DNA of 64,000 bases from the NCBI GenBank assembly GCA_030431695.1, contig JAUIIU010000001.1:62001-126000 (forward strand), in the 5' to 3' direction. The notes under the pieces were generated by a model that searched no databases, was not told where the DNA came from, and was given only the letters and a program-made list of their open reading frames with translations. Below, in pieces: positions 33,437 through 43,582 of the stretch (its first letter is position 1; every line of letters starts with the position of its first letter). The DNA comes from Bacteroidia bacterium. GTDB lineage: Bacteria; Bacteroidota; Bacteroidia; Flavobacteriales; Flavobacteriaceae. Made by a program: the position numbers and the translations under genes.

Positions 33437-34425
33437 GCGAACTGGTGGTCTCCAAATTTTTCAAGCACTTCGTCAAATGCGGCAAAGACATCCGCTGAAT
33501 CATCGCTTGTGACCATTTTCATTCGGTGCTCCTTGAAATTAGGAATTCCTTTGAAATAGTTGGTATAGTGCCGGCGGGTTTCAAAAACTCCAAGTTTCTC
33601 TCCTTTCCAGTCTATAGCCATCGTGAGGTGTCGTTTAGCAGCTTCAACACGTTCGGCCATAGTAGGAGGAGGACAATGTTCACCAGTCTTGAAATAGTGT
33701 TTTACTTCTTTAAAGAACCATGGATAGCCGATACTGGCCCGACCAATCATAGCCCCGTCAAGTCCGAATTTATCCCGCATCTCCATTGCTCGTTCCGGGG
33801 AATTCACGTCGCCATTCCCAAAGATAGGGATGTGCATTCTCGGGTTATTCTTTACTTCGGCGATTGGAGCCCAGTCCGCCTCCCCTTTATACATTTGGGC
33901 ACGGGTCCTTCCATGTATCGAAAGGGCCTTAACCCCAACGTCCTGTAGTCGTTCGGCAACCTCAACAATGCGTATGGAATCGTGGTCCCAGCCCAGTCTT
34001 GTTTTTACGGTAATAGGCAGCTTGCTGTGTTTTACCATTGCTTCGGAAAGGGATACCATAAGATTGATATCCTTCAAAATGCCCGCACCGGCTCCTTTTG
34101 AAACGACCTTCTTCACCGGGCAACCGAAATTTATATCGATGATGTCCGGCCCACTGGCCTCAACAATCTCAACACTCTTCAGCATAGAATCAAGAACCGC
34201 ACCGAAGATCTGAATGCCAACTGGTCGTTCTTTTTCATAAATGTCGAGCTTCATGACGCTTTTAGCTGCATCACGGATCAGGCCTTCCGAAGAAATAAAT
34301 TCGGTATAAACCACATCCGCTCCCTGTTCCTTACACAAGGCGCGAAAAGGAGGGTCGCTGACGTCCTCCATCGGGGCCAGTAACAAGGGAAATTCCCCTA
34401 CATCTATATCGCCTATCTTTGCCAT
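33433..34425 (-). CDS. dusB: tRNA-dihydrouridine synthase
   Basis: A 330-residue FMN enzyme from the ATG at 34425. LLLAPMEDVSDPPFR opens the TIM barrel; INFGCPVKKVVSKGAGAGIL (about residue 100) carries the catalytic cysteine; VKTRLGWD, SIHGRTRAQMYKG and GNGDVNSPERA follow. It reduces uridines in the tRNA D-loop. DusB is the closest match; the exact target position is inferred. A perfect -7 box lies 8 nt upstream. Confidence 0.92.
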   Translation of the reverse strand: MAKIGDIDVGEFPLLLAPMEDVSDPPFRALCKEQGADVVYTEFISSEGLIRDAAKSVMKLDIYEKERPVGIQIFGAVLDSMLKSVEIVEASGPDIIDINFGCPVKKVVSKGAGAGILKDINLMVSLSEAMVKHSKLPITVKTRLGWDHDSIRIVEVAERLQDVGVKALSIHGRTRAQMYKGEADWAPIAEVKNNPRMHIPIFGNGDVNSPERAMEMRDKFGLDGAMIGRASIGYPWFFKEVKHYFKTGEHCPPPTMAERVEAAKRHLTMAIDWKGEKLGVFETRRHYTNYFKGIPNFKEHRMKMVTSDDSADVFAAFDEVLEKFGDHQFA

Positions 34426-34433
34426 AGCTGCTG

Positions 34434-34441
34434 CAAAAATA
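34434..34441 (-). promoter_or_regulatory. -7 element of dusB
   Basis: TATTTTTG on the minus strand, an exact TAnnTTTG match, 8 nt before the ATG; the leader would be only a few bases. Confidence 0.6.
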
Positions 34442-34493
34442 CACATAAAGTGCTAATAGCGTTAGGAATGCGCTGCACACAAGAAATTTGAGT

Positions 34494-34501
34494 TATATTT
34501 G
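34494..34501 (+). promoter_or_regulatory. -7 element of lepA
   Basis: TATATTTG, an exact TAnnTTTG match, 28 nt before the lepA ATG. Confidence 0.6.
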
Positions 34502-34529
34502 CATCCAATTTTACAGGAAGCACCTTGCT

Positions 34530-36326
34530 ATGAAGAACATCCGTAACTTTTGTATCATCGCCCATATCGATCATGGTAAAAGCACCCTGGCCGACAGGCT
34601 ATTGGACGCAACGGGGTCGGTGACGGTGCGGGAACAGCAAGCTCAGCTTCTCGACAATATGGACCTGGAGCGCGAACGTGGTATCACTATAAAAAGCCAT
34701 GCGATCCAGATGGAATACGAGTACGAGGGAGAGAAGTATATCCTGAACCTCATCGACACCCCGGGGCATGTGGATTTTTCTTACGAAGTTTCCCGCTCAA
34801 TTGCAGCTTGCGAAGGCGCTTTGCTGGTTGTGGATGCGGCACAGAGCATTCAGGCACAGACCATTTCGAACCTTTACCTCGCCCTTGAGAACGACCTTGA
34901 GATCATTCCGGTATTGAATAAAGTGGATCTACCTTCGGCGAATCCCGAAGAAGTTACCGATGACATTGTTGACCTCCTGGGATGTGATCACGAAGAGGTG
35001 ATCCCGGCTTCGGCCAAAACGGGAATTGGGATCGACGAGATCCTCAAAGCGATCATCGAACGAATCCCGGCGCCGAAAGGCGATGAGGACGAACCGCTTC
35101 AGGCACTGATATTTGATTCTGTTTACAATCCGTTCCGTGGGGTAGAGACCTATTTCCGAATCTTCAACGGAAAAATAAGGAAGGGCCAGCACATCAAGTT
35201 CATGGCGACCGGTAAAGATTACTATGCCGATGAAGTGGGTACTCTCAAGCTGAAACAGCACCCCAAACAAGTGATCAACGCTGGCGATGTGGGCTATCTG
35301 ATCACTGGGATCAAAGACGCTCGCGAAGTAAAGGTAGGTGACACGATCACCGATGCCAAAACACCAACGACCAAAATGATCGCTGGTTTCGAAGATGTGA
35401 AACCGATGGTATTCGCCGGTATCTACCCGGTGGACACAGAAGATTACGAAGAACTGCGGAACTCCATGGAGAAGTTACAGCTGAACGATGCCTCCCTGGT
35501 ATTTCAACCGGAAAGTTCAGCAGCGCTCGGTTTCGGTTTTCGATGCGGGTTCTTAGGAATGCTTCACCTGGAGATAGTACAGGAGCGTCTGGAAAGAGAG
35601 TTCGATATGACCGTTATAACTACGGTTCCGAATGTGTCCTATCACGCCTATACGAACAAAAACCCCGACGATATAATCCTGGTGAATAACCCGTCCGACC
35701 TGCCGGATCCTTCAACCCTAAACCGCGTTGAAGAGCCTTATATCAAGGCAAGTATCATCACAAAGTCGGATTTTGTCGGGCCGGTGATGTCGCTTTGTAT
35801 TGAAAAGAGAGGACAGATCACCAATCAAACTTATCTGACCCCGGAGCGCGTCGAACTGAATTTCGATATGCCGCTGGCAGAGATCGTCTTTGATTTCTAC
35901 GACAGGCTGAAAACGGTTTCCAAAGGATATGCTTCTTTTGACTATTCGCCTATCGGCATGCGAACTTCAAAACTTGTAAAAGTTGATGTCTTACTGAATG
36001 CCAACCCGGTAGATGCGCTATCCGCTTTGATCCACCAGGACAACGCCTATGATATTGGCAAAAAGATGTGCGAGAAACTGAGGCAGCTCATACCCCGGCA
36101 ACAATTCGATATCCCGATCCAGGCTGCAATTGGCTCCAAGATCATTGCTCGCGAAACTGTGAAGGCATTGAGGAAGGACGTAACTGCGAAGTGTTACGGT
36201 GGGGATATCACCCGAAAAAGAAAGCTTCTTGAGAAACAAAAGAAGGGTAAGAAGCGTATGCGTGCTGTTGGAAATGTGGAGATCCCGCAGGAGGCTTTTA
36301 TGGCAGTTCTGAAACTAAACGATTGA
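34530..36326 (+). CDS. lepA: Elongation factor 4
   Basis: A 598-residue translational GTPase from the ATG at 34530; 14 further open codons upstream cross the promoter. G1 is [14 protein letters not shown], switch regions RGITIKSH and DTPGHVDF, G4 [10 protein letters not shown]. The C-terminal LepA-specific domain ends with [19 protein letters not shown]. It binds ribosomes and affects elongation or initiation. Followed by a terminator. Confidence 0.97.
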   Translation: MKNIRNFCIIAHIDHGKSTLADRLLDATGSVTVREQQAQLLDNMDLERERGITIKSHAIQMEYEYEGEKYILNLIDTPGHVDFSYEVSRSIAACEGALLVVDAAQSIQAQTISNLYLALENDLEIIPVLNKVDLPSANPEEVTDDIVDLLGCDHEEVIPASAKTGIGIDEILKAIIERIPAPKGDEDEPLQALIFDSVYNPFRGVETYFRIFNGKIRKGQHIKFMATGKDYYADEVGTLKLKQHPKQVINAGDVGYLITGIKDAREVKVGDTITDAKTPTTKMIAGFEDVKPMVFAGIYPVDTEDYEELRNSMEKLQLNDASLVFQPESSAALGFGFRCGFLGMLHLEIVQERLEREFDMTVITTVPNVSYHAYTNKNPDDIILVNNPSDLPDPSTLNRVEEPYIKASIITKSDFVGPVMSLCIEKRGQITNQTYLTPERVELNFDMPLAEIVFDFYDRLKTVSKGYASFDYSPIGMRTSKLVKVDVLLNANPVDALSALIHQDNAYDIGKKMCEKLRQLIPRQQFDIPIQAAIGSKIIARETVKALRKDVTAKCYGGDITRKRKLLEKQKKGKKRMRAVGNVEIPQEAFMAVLKLND

Positions 36327-36346
36327 TCGAATCAACATATCCATAT

Positions 36347-36376
36347 AAAAACCCGGGTCATTGCCTGGGTTTTTTA
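36347..36376 (+). terminator. Terminator of lepA
   Basis: AACCCGGG (36350-36357) pairs with CCTGGGTT (36364-36371), loop TCATTG, then T residues. Its T-run overlaps the stop codon of the convergent small lipoprotein gene. Confidence 0.8.
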
Positions 36377-36601
36377 GTTTCCACACTGCACGCTGTCTGC
36401 CTGGAGATCCTGCAAATAGACATTGTATGGTGTTCCGGTGTTCTCTCCGTTGACCGAAGCGTTTCCGTCCCCTTCTTCACAAAGTAAAAAGTCCAGTGTC
36501 TGTGGTGCACTACAGGTTACACAGCCTCCGGTGTCGTCGCCTTTGCAGGAGATCAACAGTGCAATTACTGAAATAATGATAATAGCAACAGGGAGTTTCA
36601 T
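36374..36601 (-). CDS. Small predicted lipoprotein
   Basis: A 75-residue protein with a lipoprotein signal: MKLPVAIIIISVIALLISC, lipobox LISC with cysteine near position 19. The mature part is short, acidic and cysteine-containing (GGCVTCSAP, LLCEEGDG, VQCGN), so disulfides are likely. I do not recognise a family. It sits between lepA and the antiporter, and its stop lies in the lepA terminator tract. Probably an outer-membrane lipoprotein. Confidence 0.65.
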   Translation of the reverse strand: MKLPVAIIIISVIALLISCKGDDTGGCVTCSAPQTLDFLLCEEGDGNASVNGENTGTPYNVYLQDLQADSVQCGN

Positions 36602-36644
36602 TGTCTTGAGAATCTAAAAGGTAAACGAATCAAACTGAACAATA

Positions 36645-38522
36645 TTACGCTAAATTACTTCCCCTGTCCTTATTGACGATTCCAGGATTCACAACCCCCT
36701 CCACGTCGATAGGTTTTCCCATATACACGAGGTGGTAGCCTGGTCCGGCCTCCATTTCCTCCGGGTTTTGGATAAAGTCGAGATTTCCTTTTTCGTCCTT
36801 TAGGAATAGGGCCACAACATTGTCGTCCTGCTCGATATGGCGCAATAGCTTAAGGAATTTTTCGTGCGAATCGAGGGGAAGTTCCTGGATTGACGGGTAG
36901 TCTGCTGCCACCTGAGTAAAACCAAGGTAATCATGTGTGGTTGACAAAACCTCACCTTTCGAGTTCAACAAGCTTCTTTCTACATTAGCCTCCTGAGAAT
37001 TCATTAGACGATAAGCACCATTCTCACCCAATGTTTTGCTGTACTTTTTCAGTGCCTGGTGATTGATGTCGTCACTTCCCGTCATAGCGATCAGGAAACC
37101 AATGTCGTTCAGTTCAATGTTGTCTGTCAGTTCGCTGGTCATGATATTGGCGTTCATGGCTTCCAGGCCCAGGTTTTTTGCAGTATCAATATTGTTCGTA
37201 TTCGTGTCCACAAGAACCACATGGCGATTGTTCTTGGTAAGATAGCTTCCGATAAGTCGGGATACCTTAGCCGCACCTACGATAAGAATTCCTTCTGAAC
37301 TTTTCAGAAAAACACCTATTAGTTTGGCGATCAATCGCGCGGTTGCGGCATTCAGCAATACTGTTACCAGCACAACGGAAAAAACCAAAGGCGTTATGTA
37401 CTCGGCGCCGGGCACTCCTTGCTCCACCAGCTTAGTTCCGAATAGTGATGCGATACCTGCCGCCACGATACCTCGTGGTCCCACCCAGCTTATGAATGCT
37501 TTTTCATTCACCTTCAAACCACTACTGGTCGTACTGAGAAAAACACCCAGGGGCCGCAAAACAAATATGATCACCGCCAGCAATAATGCCGTTTTCCAAT
37601 TGTAAACCAGCAACAGGTCGTCCAGGCTGATGTTTGCGGCCAGTAAAATGAAGAGAATAGAAATCAAAAGCACGCTAAGTGATTCCTTGAAATACAATAA
37701 TTCTTTCAGGCTGGGGAGATCGCTGTTTCCCAGGAACATTCCCATGACAACTACTGCAAGCAGACCAGATTCGTGGGCGAAAACGTCACTTTCAACAAAT
37801 ATCAGCAGCACTACAGACAGGGCCACCACATTCAGCAGGTAATGAGGTATAAATTTTCTCTTGATCGCATAATAAAGGGCGTATCCGCCGGAAATTCCGA
37901 AGGAAAACCCGATCAGCACGATCTTCCCGAATTCGATCAGAGCTTGCTTAGTGTATCCCGCGTCGCCCCCAACACTGATAAACTCGAATACGAGTACCGC
38001 GACGAGGGCCCCGATCGGGTCGATCAGGATGCCTTCCCATTTAAGTACTGCCGAAACGTCCTTTTTCAGTGGAATGTTCCTAAGGATGGGTGTAATAACG
38101 GTAGGCCCTGTAACGATGATCAGCGCAGAAAAGAGGAAAGATATTCTCCAGTCAAGTCCGAAAATATAATATGCAGCAACCCCTCCGCCAATAAAAGTTA
38201 CGGCAGAACCGAGACTGATAAGTTTTATGATCACCGGGCCGATCTTCTTTACTTCGTTTCTCCGAAGTGTGAGCCCCCCCTCGAACAGGATAATACCAAT
38301 TGCCAGCGACACAAAATAGAACAGGTTCTGGCCGGGAAATAATCCTTTCTCGCCGTTGAAGATAGGTTGTATCCACTGGGATCCATCTTCAGAGAAAAGG
38401 GTGGAAACCGGCCCTACGAACAGGCCAATCAGGATAAGTGGCAGGATCGCCGGGATCTTGAGCTTCCAGGCCACCCATTGGGCCAGGATACCTAACACTA
38501 TAATTCCGGCGAGTTCAAGCAT
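36645..38522 (-). CDS. CPA1/CPA2-type cation:proton antiporter with TrkA-N domain
   Basis: A 625-residue protein. The N-terminal 390 residues contain about twelve spans of a Na+/H+ exchanger, including LKWEGILIDPIGALVAVLV near residue 160 with the paired aspartates and glutamate of the ion site, and SWVGPRGIVAAGIASLFG. The remainder is a cytoplasmic Rossmann TrkA-N domain (ILIVGAAKVSRLIGSYL near residue 415) for nucleotide or redox control. An inverted repeat lies directly before the start (38536-38557). Confidence 0.93.
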   Translation of the reverse strand: MLELAGIIVLGILAQWVAWKLKIPAILPLILIGLFVGPVSTLFSEDGSQWIQPIFNGEKGLFPGQNLFYFVSLAIGIILFEGGLTLRRNEVKKIGPVIIKLISLGSAVTFIGGGVAAYYIFGLDWRISFLFSALIIVTGPTVITPILRNIPLKKDVSAVLKWEGILIDPIGALVAVLVFEFISVGGDAGYTKQALIEFGKIVLIGFSFGISGGYALYYAIKRKFIPHYLLNVVALSVVLLIFVESDVFAHESGLLAVVVMGMFLGNSDLPSLKELLYFKESLSVLLISILFILLAANISLDDLLLVYNWKTALLLAVIIFVLRPLGVFLSTTSSGLKVNEKAFISWVGPRGIVAAGIASLFGTKLVEQGVPGAEYITPLVFSVVLVTVLLNAATARLIAKLIGVFLKSSEGILIVGAAKVSRLIGSYLTKNNRHVVLVDTNTNNIDTAKNLGLEAMNANIMTSELTDNIELNDIGFLIAMTGSDDINHQALKKYSKTLGENGAYRLMNSQEANVERSLLNSKGEVLSTTHDYLGFTQVAADYPSIQELPLDSHEKFLKLLRHIEQDDNVVALFLKDEKGNLDFIQNPEEMEAGPGYHLVYMGKPIDVEGVVNPGIVNKDRGSNLA

Positions 38523-38535
38523 GTAGTATTATTTT

Positions 38536-38557
38536 TTGTGAAAATAGTAATTCACAA
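38536..38557 (-). promoter_or_regulatory. Operator-like palindrome upstream of the antiporter
   Basis: TTGTGAA (38536-38542) and TTCACAA (38551-38557) form perfect 7-bp arms around an 8-bp spacer. On the minus strand it overlaps TATTTTCA (38539-38546), a candidate -7 element of the antiporter. It could be a repressor site; no regulator gene is near. Confidence 0.45.
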
Positions 38558-38707
38558 GGTAGCCCAAAAATATTTATTTCATCTTTCGATGAATTTCAGC
38601 GTATTTGACCCCTGAAGATTGCCTTTTTAAAAATCATTCCTTCACTATCTTAATAATACCTTAACATTATCGGTCAATCGCCTTAGTTTTATTATTTTGC
38701 GGCTCCT

Positions 38708-39568
38708 ATGGAAATATACCCCATTGAATCCGGAAATTTTAAGCTCGACGGTGGTGCGATGTTCGGTGTGGTGCCCAAAACACTCTGGTCGAGAACCAAC
38801 CCTGCCGACGACAACAACATGATCGATATGGCTGCCCGATGCCTGCTTATTGAGAACGGGAACAGGCTTACGCTTATAGATACTGGTATGGGTAATAAAC
38901 AGAGTGAAAAATTCTTCGGTTATTACTATCGCTGGGGCGATCATTCGCTCGAAGGTTCGCTGAAAAAATTCGGCTTTCACCCTGACGACATTACCGATGT
39001 TTTCCTTACACATTTACATTTTGATCATTGCGGTGGAAGCATCCAATGGAACAACAACCGAAGCGGTTATGAACCGGCCTTCAGAAATGCAACTTTCTGG
39101 AGCAATGCCCGTCACTGGGATTGGGCTGTACACCCGAACCGGCGCGAGCGAGCATCCTTTCTGAAAGAAAATATAATTCCCATGGAAGAATCCGGGCAAT
39201 TAAAATTTGTGTCGGATCCAAAAGGCGATTACTCTGAAGGCAGCGAAATGGATTTCGGCATTTTCTTTGCAGACGGTCATACAGAAAAGCAAATGATACC
39301 TCATATCCAATACAAGGGTAAGACTGTCGTTTTTATGGCCGATTTACTGCCCACCGCAGGGCATTTGCCTTTGCCGTACGTAATGGGATATGATACTCGT
39401 CCGTTGCTCACCCTTCCCGAAAAGGAAAAGGTTTTGAATGCTGCGGCCGACAATAATTATTATTTATTCCTCGAGCACGATGCTCACAATGAGATTATAA
39501 CTGTTAAACATACCGAGAAAGGCGTCCGCTTGGACCAGTCATTCTCCTTTGATGAATTATTTAATTAG
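38708..39568 (+). CDS. MBL fold metallo-hydrolase
   Basis: A 286-residue metallo-beta-lactamase-fold protein. The metal motif is FLTHLHFDHCGG near residue 100; further ligands are in FADGHTEKQM near residue 196 and the late LEHDAHNE. The domain resembles the quorum-quenching lactonase/YtnP branch, but the substrate is not known. The S8 peptidase follows after 8 bases. Confidence 0.88.
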   Translation: MEIYPIESGNFKLDGGAMFGVVPKTLWSRTNPADDNNMIDMAARCLLIENGNRLTLIDTGMGNKQSEKFFGYYYRWGDHSLEGSLKKFGFHPDDITDVFLTHLHFDHCGGSIQWNNNRSGYEPAFRNATFWSNARHWDWAVHPNRRERASFLKENIIPMEESGQLKFVSDPKGDYSEGSEMDFGIFFADGHTEKQMIPHIQYKGKTVVFMADLLPTAGHLPLPYVMGYDTRPLLTLPEKEKVLNAAADNNYYLFLEHDAHNEIITVKHTEKGVRLDQSFSFDELFN

Positions 39569-39576
39569 ACTGAAAG

Positions 39577-41256
39577 ATGAAATTCACTAAAATTTTTCCC
39601 CTGGCTGCATCTGCGGCCATTTTGATGGCGAGCTGTGGAAACAGCGTATCGCCAATTGTTTCAACCCCAATTGAGAATATCGATACCCTTCCGTTAAAAA
39701 CAGCACAGCTTTCGGAAGAACAAACTAAAGCATGGGGTGCTAGCGACCTATTGTCCGACACCATCCCGGGAATGAGTGTTGAAAAAGCTTACGCTGAAAT
39801 TCTGAACAAAACGAAAAGAAAAGGTCAAAAAGTGATCGTTGGTGTTATCGACAGCGGTGTTGACATTGAGCACGAAGACCTGAGAAATGTGATCTGGACC
39901 AATGAGGATGAGATCGCCGGTAATGGAATAGATGACGACAACAACGGTTTTGTTGACGATGTTCATGGCTGGAATTTCCTTGGTGATATTGTGGGTGAGA
40001 ACATGGAATACACGCGTTATGTGAGGAAACTAGGTCCGAAGTTCGAAGGTAAATCAGAAAGTTCTGTTAGCGCTGCGGACAGGGCGGATTATGCGATCTA
40101 TAAAAAGGCGAAGGCCGAATTAGAAAAGGAGTCCCAGGAGGCTCAGGCAAATAAAGCGCGCTACGAACAGATCCTCGGCCAGTTAAAGCCGGCACATGAT
40201 GCCATCGCCAAGAAGCTCGGAAAAGAGAACTACACCCAGAAGGACCTTTCGGGAATCGCAAATCCTTCTCCCGCTGAGCAGCAGCAGATCGGGATGTTGA
40301 ACCAAATGCTGAATTACGGTGACTCTGTGCCCGAGGTTATCGAACAGCTTAGTGGCGGGATAGAGTACTTCGATGGCCGTCTTAATACACACTTTAACGT
40401 TGGCCAAGAATTCCGTACGGTATTGAACAACGACCCGGATGATTTTTCAACCAAGGTCTATGGTAACAACGATGTTGATGGGCCCGACCCTGAAGAAGAA
40501 GATGCAACACACGGAACACACGTTGCTGGTATCATCGCTGCGCAGAGAAATAATGGCGTAGGAATGAATGGTGTGGCAAATAACGCCGAGATTATGGTTG
40601 TTCGAACAATTCCAGACGGGGATGAATACGATAAGGACGTGGCCCTGGCGATCAGGTACGCAGTAGATAATGGTGCAAAAGTGATCAATACTAGTTTCGG
40701 GAAGTACTTCTCTACTCATCCGGAGTGGGTGCGTGACGCAATTAAATATGCAGCATCTAAAGATGTACTAATCGTGAATGCTGCCGGAAATGAGGCCTAT
40801 GACCTGGACACTATCGAAGTTTATCCTAATGATCAGTCGCTAACAGGTGCGGAATATGCTAATAACGTTTTGACCGTGGGGGCTCTTAACTACAAGTATG
40901 GAGGCGAAATGATCGCGAACTTCTCCAACTACGGGAAGTCGAATGTAGACGTCTTTGCCCCTGGTGTAAAGATCTGGTCGACGACTCCGCTGAACAACTA
41001 TGAATATCTCCAGGGTACTTCAATGGCTGCGCCCGCGGTTGCTGGTGTTGCTGCGACTATCCGTTCATACTACCCGAGCCTGAGCGCAGTCCAGGTTAAG
41101 CAGGTTATCATGGATAGCGGACTTACTTCGAAAAGCCCCGTGATCCTGGGCGGTGATGCTTCTAACCAGCAGAACTTCCCGGATATCTCAAAGTCAGGTA
41201 AGATGGTGAACATGTACAATGCCCTCATCCTTGCCGATAAAATGTCGCGTAAATGA
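39577..41256 (+). CDS. S8 family serine peptidase (subtilase), lipoprotein
   Basis: A 559-residue protein with lipoprotein signal MKFTKIFPLAASAAILMASC. The subtilase triad is Asp92 (GVIDSGVDIEHED), His312 (ATHGTHVAGIIA) and Ser482 (GTSMAAPAVAG). The Asp-to-His distance is about 220 residues, far more than in classical subtilisins; the extra part (about 130-290) is helical and charged. Expected to act at the cell surface or periplasm. The M1 peptidase start overlaps its stop (ATGA). Confidence 0.94.
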   Translation: MKFTKIFPLAASAAILMASCGNSVSPIVSTPIENIDTLPLKTAQLSEEQTKAWGASDLLSDTIPGMSVEKAYAEILNKTKRKGQKVIVGVIDSGVDIEHEDLRNVIWTNEDEIAGNGIDDDNNGFVDDVHGWNFLGDIVGENMEYTRYVRKLGPKFEGKSESSVSAADRADYAIYKKAKAELEKESQEAQANKARYEQILGQLKPAHDAIAKKLGKENYTQKDLSGIANPSPAEQQQIGMLNQMLNYGDSVPEVIEQLSGGIEYFDGRLNTHFNVGQEFRTVLNNDPDDFSTKVYGNNDVDGPDPEEEDATHGTHVAGIIAAQRNNGVGMNGVANNAEIMVVRTIPDGDEYDKDVALAIRYAVDNGAKVINTSFGKYFSTHPEWVRDAIKYAASKDVLIVNAAGNEAYDLDTIEVYPNDQSLTGAEYANNVLTVGALNYKYGGEMIANFSNYGKSNVDVFAPGVKIWSTTPLNNYEYLQGTSMAAPAVAGVAATIRSYYPSLSAVQVKQVIMDSGLTSKSPVILGGDASNQQNFPDISKSGKMVNMYNALILADKMSRK

Positions 41257-43091
41257 AGCAGGTAATTGCGATCTTTTCGCTGTTGTTGTGTTTTAGTTCA
41301 GGCATTGCCCAAAATAACGCCGAATACTGGCAGCAGCATGTCGATTATACTATGGAAATCGACGTGGATGTAGAGGCCTATCAGTATAAAGGAAAGCAAA
41401 CAGCGATATATACGAATAACTCACCCGATGTGCTTCATCGGGTGTTTTACCATCTATATTTTAATGCCTTTCAGCCGGGAAGCGATATGGACGTGCGTTC
41501 ACGTTCCATTGCCGACCCCGACAGCCGGGTACGAGACAGGATCTCAAAACTGTCTCCATCGGAGATAGGTTTTATCAAACCAACACTCTTAACCCAGAAC
41601 GGAAAGCCACTCAAATATAAGGTAGTGGGTACGGTTCTGGAAGTTGAATTGAATTTGCCAATTCAGTCCGGACAAAGCACCACTTTATATATGGAGTGGG
41701 ATGCCCAGGTGCCGGTTCAAATAAGAAGAAGCGGCCGTAACAACCGGGATGGTGTTGCACTGAGCATGGCACAATGGTATCCGAAGCTCGCCGAATACGA
41801 CTTCCAGGGATGGCACGCCGATCCCTATATCGGTAGGGAGTTCCACGGGGTTTGGGGAGATTTCGACGTTAAGATCACCATTGATTCCGATTATACCATA
41901 GGTGGAACGGGTTACCTTCAGAATCCTGAAGAAGTAGGCCATGGATATGGTCCCGCAGGAATGAAGTCCATGAAGCCGAAAAACGGCAAGTACACCTGGC
42001 ATTTTAAGGCGCCCGGGGTTCATGATTTCACGTGGGCTGCAGACGATGAATATATTCACGACACCCTCGAAGGACCTAATGGGGTTACACTACATTTTTT
42101 TTACAAGAATGACAAGCCTGAGGTCGTTGAGAACTGGAAAAAGATTCAACCAAAAACGGCTGAGCTGATGGCCTTCTTCAATGACTACATTGGCCCCTAT
42201 CCCTATAAGCAGTACTCTGTTATCCAGGGTGGTGATGGTGGAATGGAATACGGTATGTGTACCCTGATCACTGGCGGACAGCAATACAAGGGTCTTTTAA
42301 GTACTACTTCCCACGAACTGGCCCATAGCTGGTTTCAATTCGTGTTGGCAACTAACGAAAGCAAGCATGAATGGATGGACGAAGGGTTTACTTCCTATGT
42401 TTCGGCACTGGCAAAAGCCTCAATCAATAAGGAGGAATTCAAGGTAAATCGATGGGGCGGTTCCTACAGGGCTTACAACTTCATCGCAAACAGCGGGTCG
42501 GAACAACCACTATCTACTCATGCAGACCGATACCAGTTAAATCGGGCCTACGGTATTGCTGCCTATAGCAAGGGGGCTGTTTTCCTCTCGCAGCTGGGTT
42601 ATGTGATCGGGCAGGACAACCTCGAAAAGACGATAAAGCAGTATTTCAAGGACTGGGCCTTTAAGCACCCAACCCCTAATGATTTTATCCGTGTTGCTGA
42701 AAAAACAAGTGGATTCGAACTCGATTGGTACCTTACAGACTGGACCCAAACAACCAATACCGTTGATTATGGAATAAAGTCCGTGGAGACAGGAGGGGAG
42801 AAAAGTATAGTACAATTAGAGCGCATTGGGCTCATGCCTATGCCGATAGACCTGTTCGTGGAATATGAAGATGGATCTGAAGAGCTGTTTCACATCCCGC
42901 TGCAAATGGCTCGCTCAGAGAAACCTCGTGAGGGCGATGTCGCCTGGACGGTGTTGTCGGATTGGTCCTGGGCAAATCCTGATTACACCCTAACGATAAA
43001 TAGAGGCCGAAAGGTGGCCAGGGTAACCATAGATCCTTCCGGACTAATGGCCGATGTGAATCGGGAAAACAATGTTTATACTGTAAATTGA
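41253..43091 (+). CDS. M1 family metallopeptidase (aminopeptidase N-like)
   Basis: A 612-residue protein with signal peptide (residues 1-19, ending SSGIA-QN). The zinc site is TTSHELAHSWFQF near residue 353 with the third ligand in EWMDEGFTSY, and the substrate-anchoring GGDGGMEYGMC replaces the usual GAMEN region. It removes N-terminal residues from peptides. The ATGA overlap with the S8 gene suggests translational coupling and linked work on extracytoplasmic peptides. Confidence 0.93.
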   Translation: MKQVIAIFSLLLCFSSGIAQNNAEYWQQHVDYTMEIDVDVEAYQYKGKQTAIYTNNSPDVLHRVFYHLYFNAFQPGSDMDVRSRSIADPDSRVRDRISKLSPSEIGFIKPTLLTQNGKPLKYKVVGTVLEVELNLPIQSGQSTTLYMEWDAQVPVQIRRSGRNNRDGVALSMAQWYPKLAEYDFQGWHADPYIGREFHGVWGDFDVKITIDSDYTIGGTGYLQNPEEVGHGYGPAGMKSMKPKNGKYTWHFKAPGVHDFTWAADDEYIHDTLEGPNGVTLHFFYKNDKPEVVENWKKIQPKTAELMAFFNDYIGPYPYKQYSVIQGGDGGMEYGMCTLITGGQQYKGLLSTTSHELAHSWFQFVLATNESKHEWMDEGFTSYVSALAKASINKEEFKVNRWGGSYRAYNFIANSGSEQPLSTHADRYQLNRAYGIAAYSKGAVFLSQLGYVIGQDNLEKTIKQYFKDWAFKHPTPNDFIRVAEKTSGFELDWYLTDWTQTTNTVDYGIKSVETGGEKSIVQLERIGLMPMPIDLFVEYEDGSEELFHIPLQMARSEKPREGDVAWTVLSDWSWANPDYTLTINRGRKVARVTIDPSGLMADVNRENNVYTVN

Positions 43092-43114
43092 TCCGTCGGC
43101 GCCGGTTTAATAAT

Positions 43115-43146
43115 TTATTTCCCGCCTTTGGCGGGATTTTTTTTCG
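43115..43146 (+). terminator. Terminator of the S8-M1 unit
   Basis: CCCGCC (43121-43126) pairs with GGCGGG (43130-43135), loop TTT, followed by a run of T. Confidence 0.9.
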
Positions 43147-43183
43147 GCCAACCAAATTTATGTAAATGAGTTACATTTATGCC

Positions 43184-43540
43184 ATGCCTTTCAGATTTCC
43201 GAAAAACGAGAAGTTAAAATCGCGCAAGACCATCCAGGCTTTGTTCTCGGAAGGGACCCGGGTGAATCATTACCCGTTAAGAATGATCTACCTAAGCATG
43301 GAAGGCCTGGAAAATAACAAGGCCGGGTTTTCTGTTCCTAAAAAGACTTTCGGAAAGGCAGTGGACAGAAATCGATTAAAGCGCCTGATGAGAGAAGCTT
43401 TTCGATTACATAAAAACACGTTAAAGCCTAATAACGGCGATCATTTTGCGTTCTTGTTTTTGTATATTGGCAAAGAGAGTTGTGATTATAAATCTGTTGA
43501 GAACGCAATGGCAACACTACTCCAGAAACTCCCGGAATAA
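43184..43540 (+). CDS. rnpA: Ribonuclease P protein component
   Basis: A 118-residue protein from the ATG at 43184 (MPFRFPKNEKLKSRKTIQ); an ATG six codons earlier lies before the -7 box. KKTFGKAVDRNRLKRLMREA is the RNA-binding signature (RNR motif). It supports the RNase P ribozyme in tRNA 5' maturation. TACATTTA (43172-43179) ends 4 nt before the start. rpmH is not adjacent. Confidence 0.94.
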   Translation: MPFRFPKNEKLKSRKTIQALFSEGTRVNHYPLRMIYLSMEGLENNKAGFSVPKKTFGKAVDRNRLKRLMREAFRLHKNTLKPNNGDHFAFLFLYIGKESCDYKSVENAMATLLQKLPE

Positions 43541-43582
43541 CAGGCAGCGGCTTATTCCGAAGAATACATTCAAGTAATTATT

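Noticed and set aside
34488-34529. N-terminal extension of LepA
   Set aside because: It overlaps the exact -7 box at 34494-34501; the family start is [18 protein letters not shown] at 34530.
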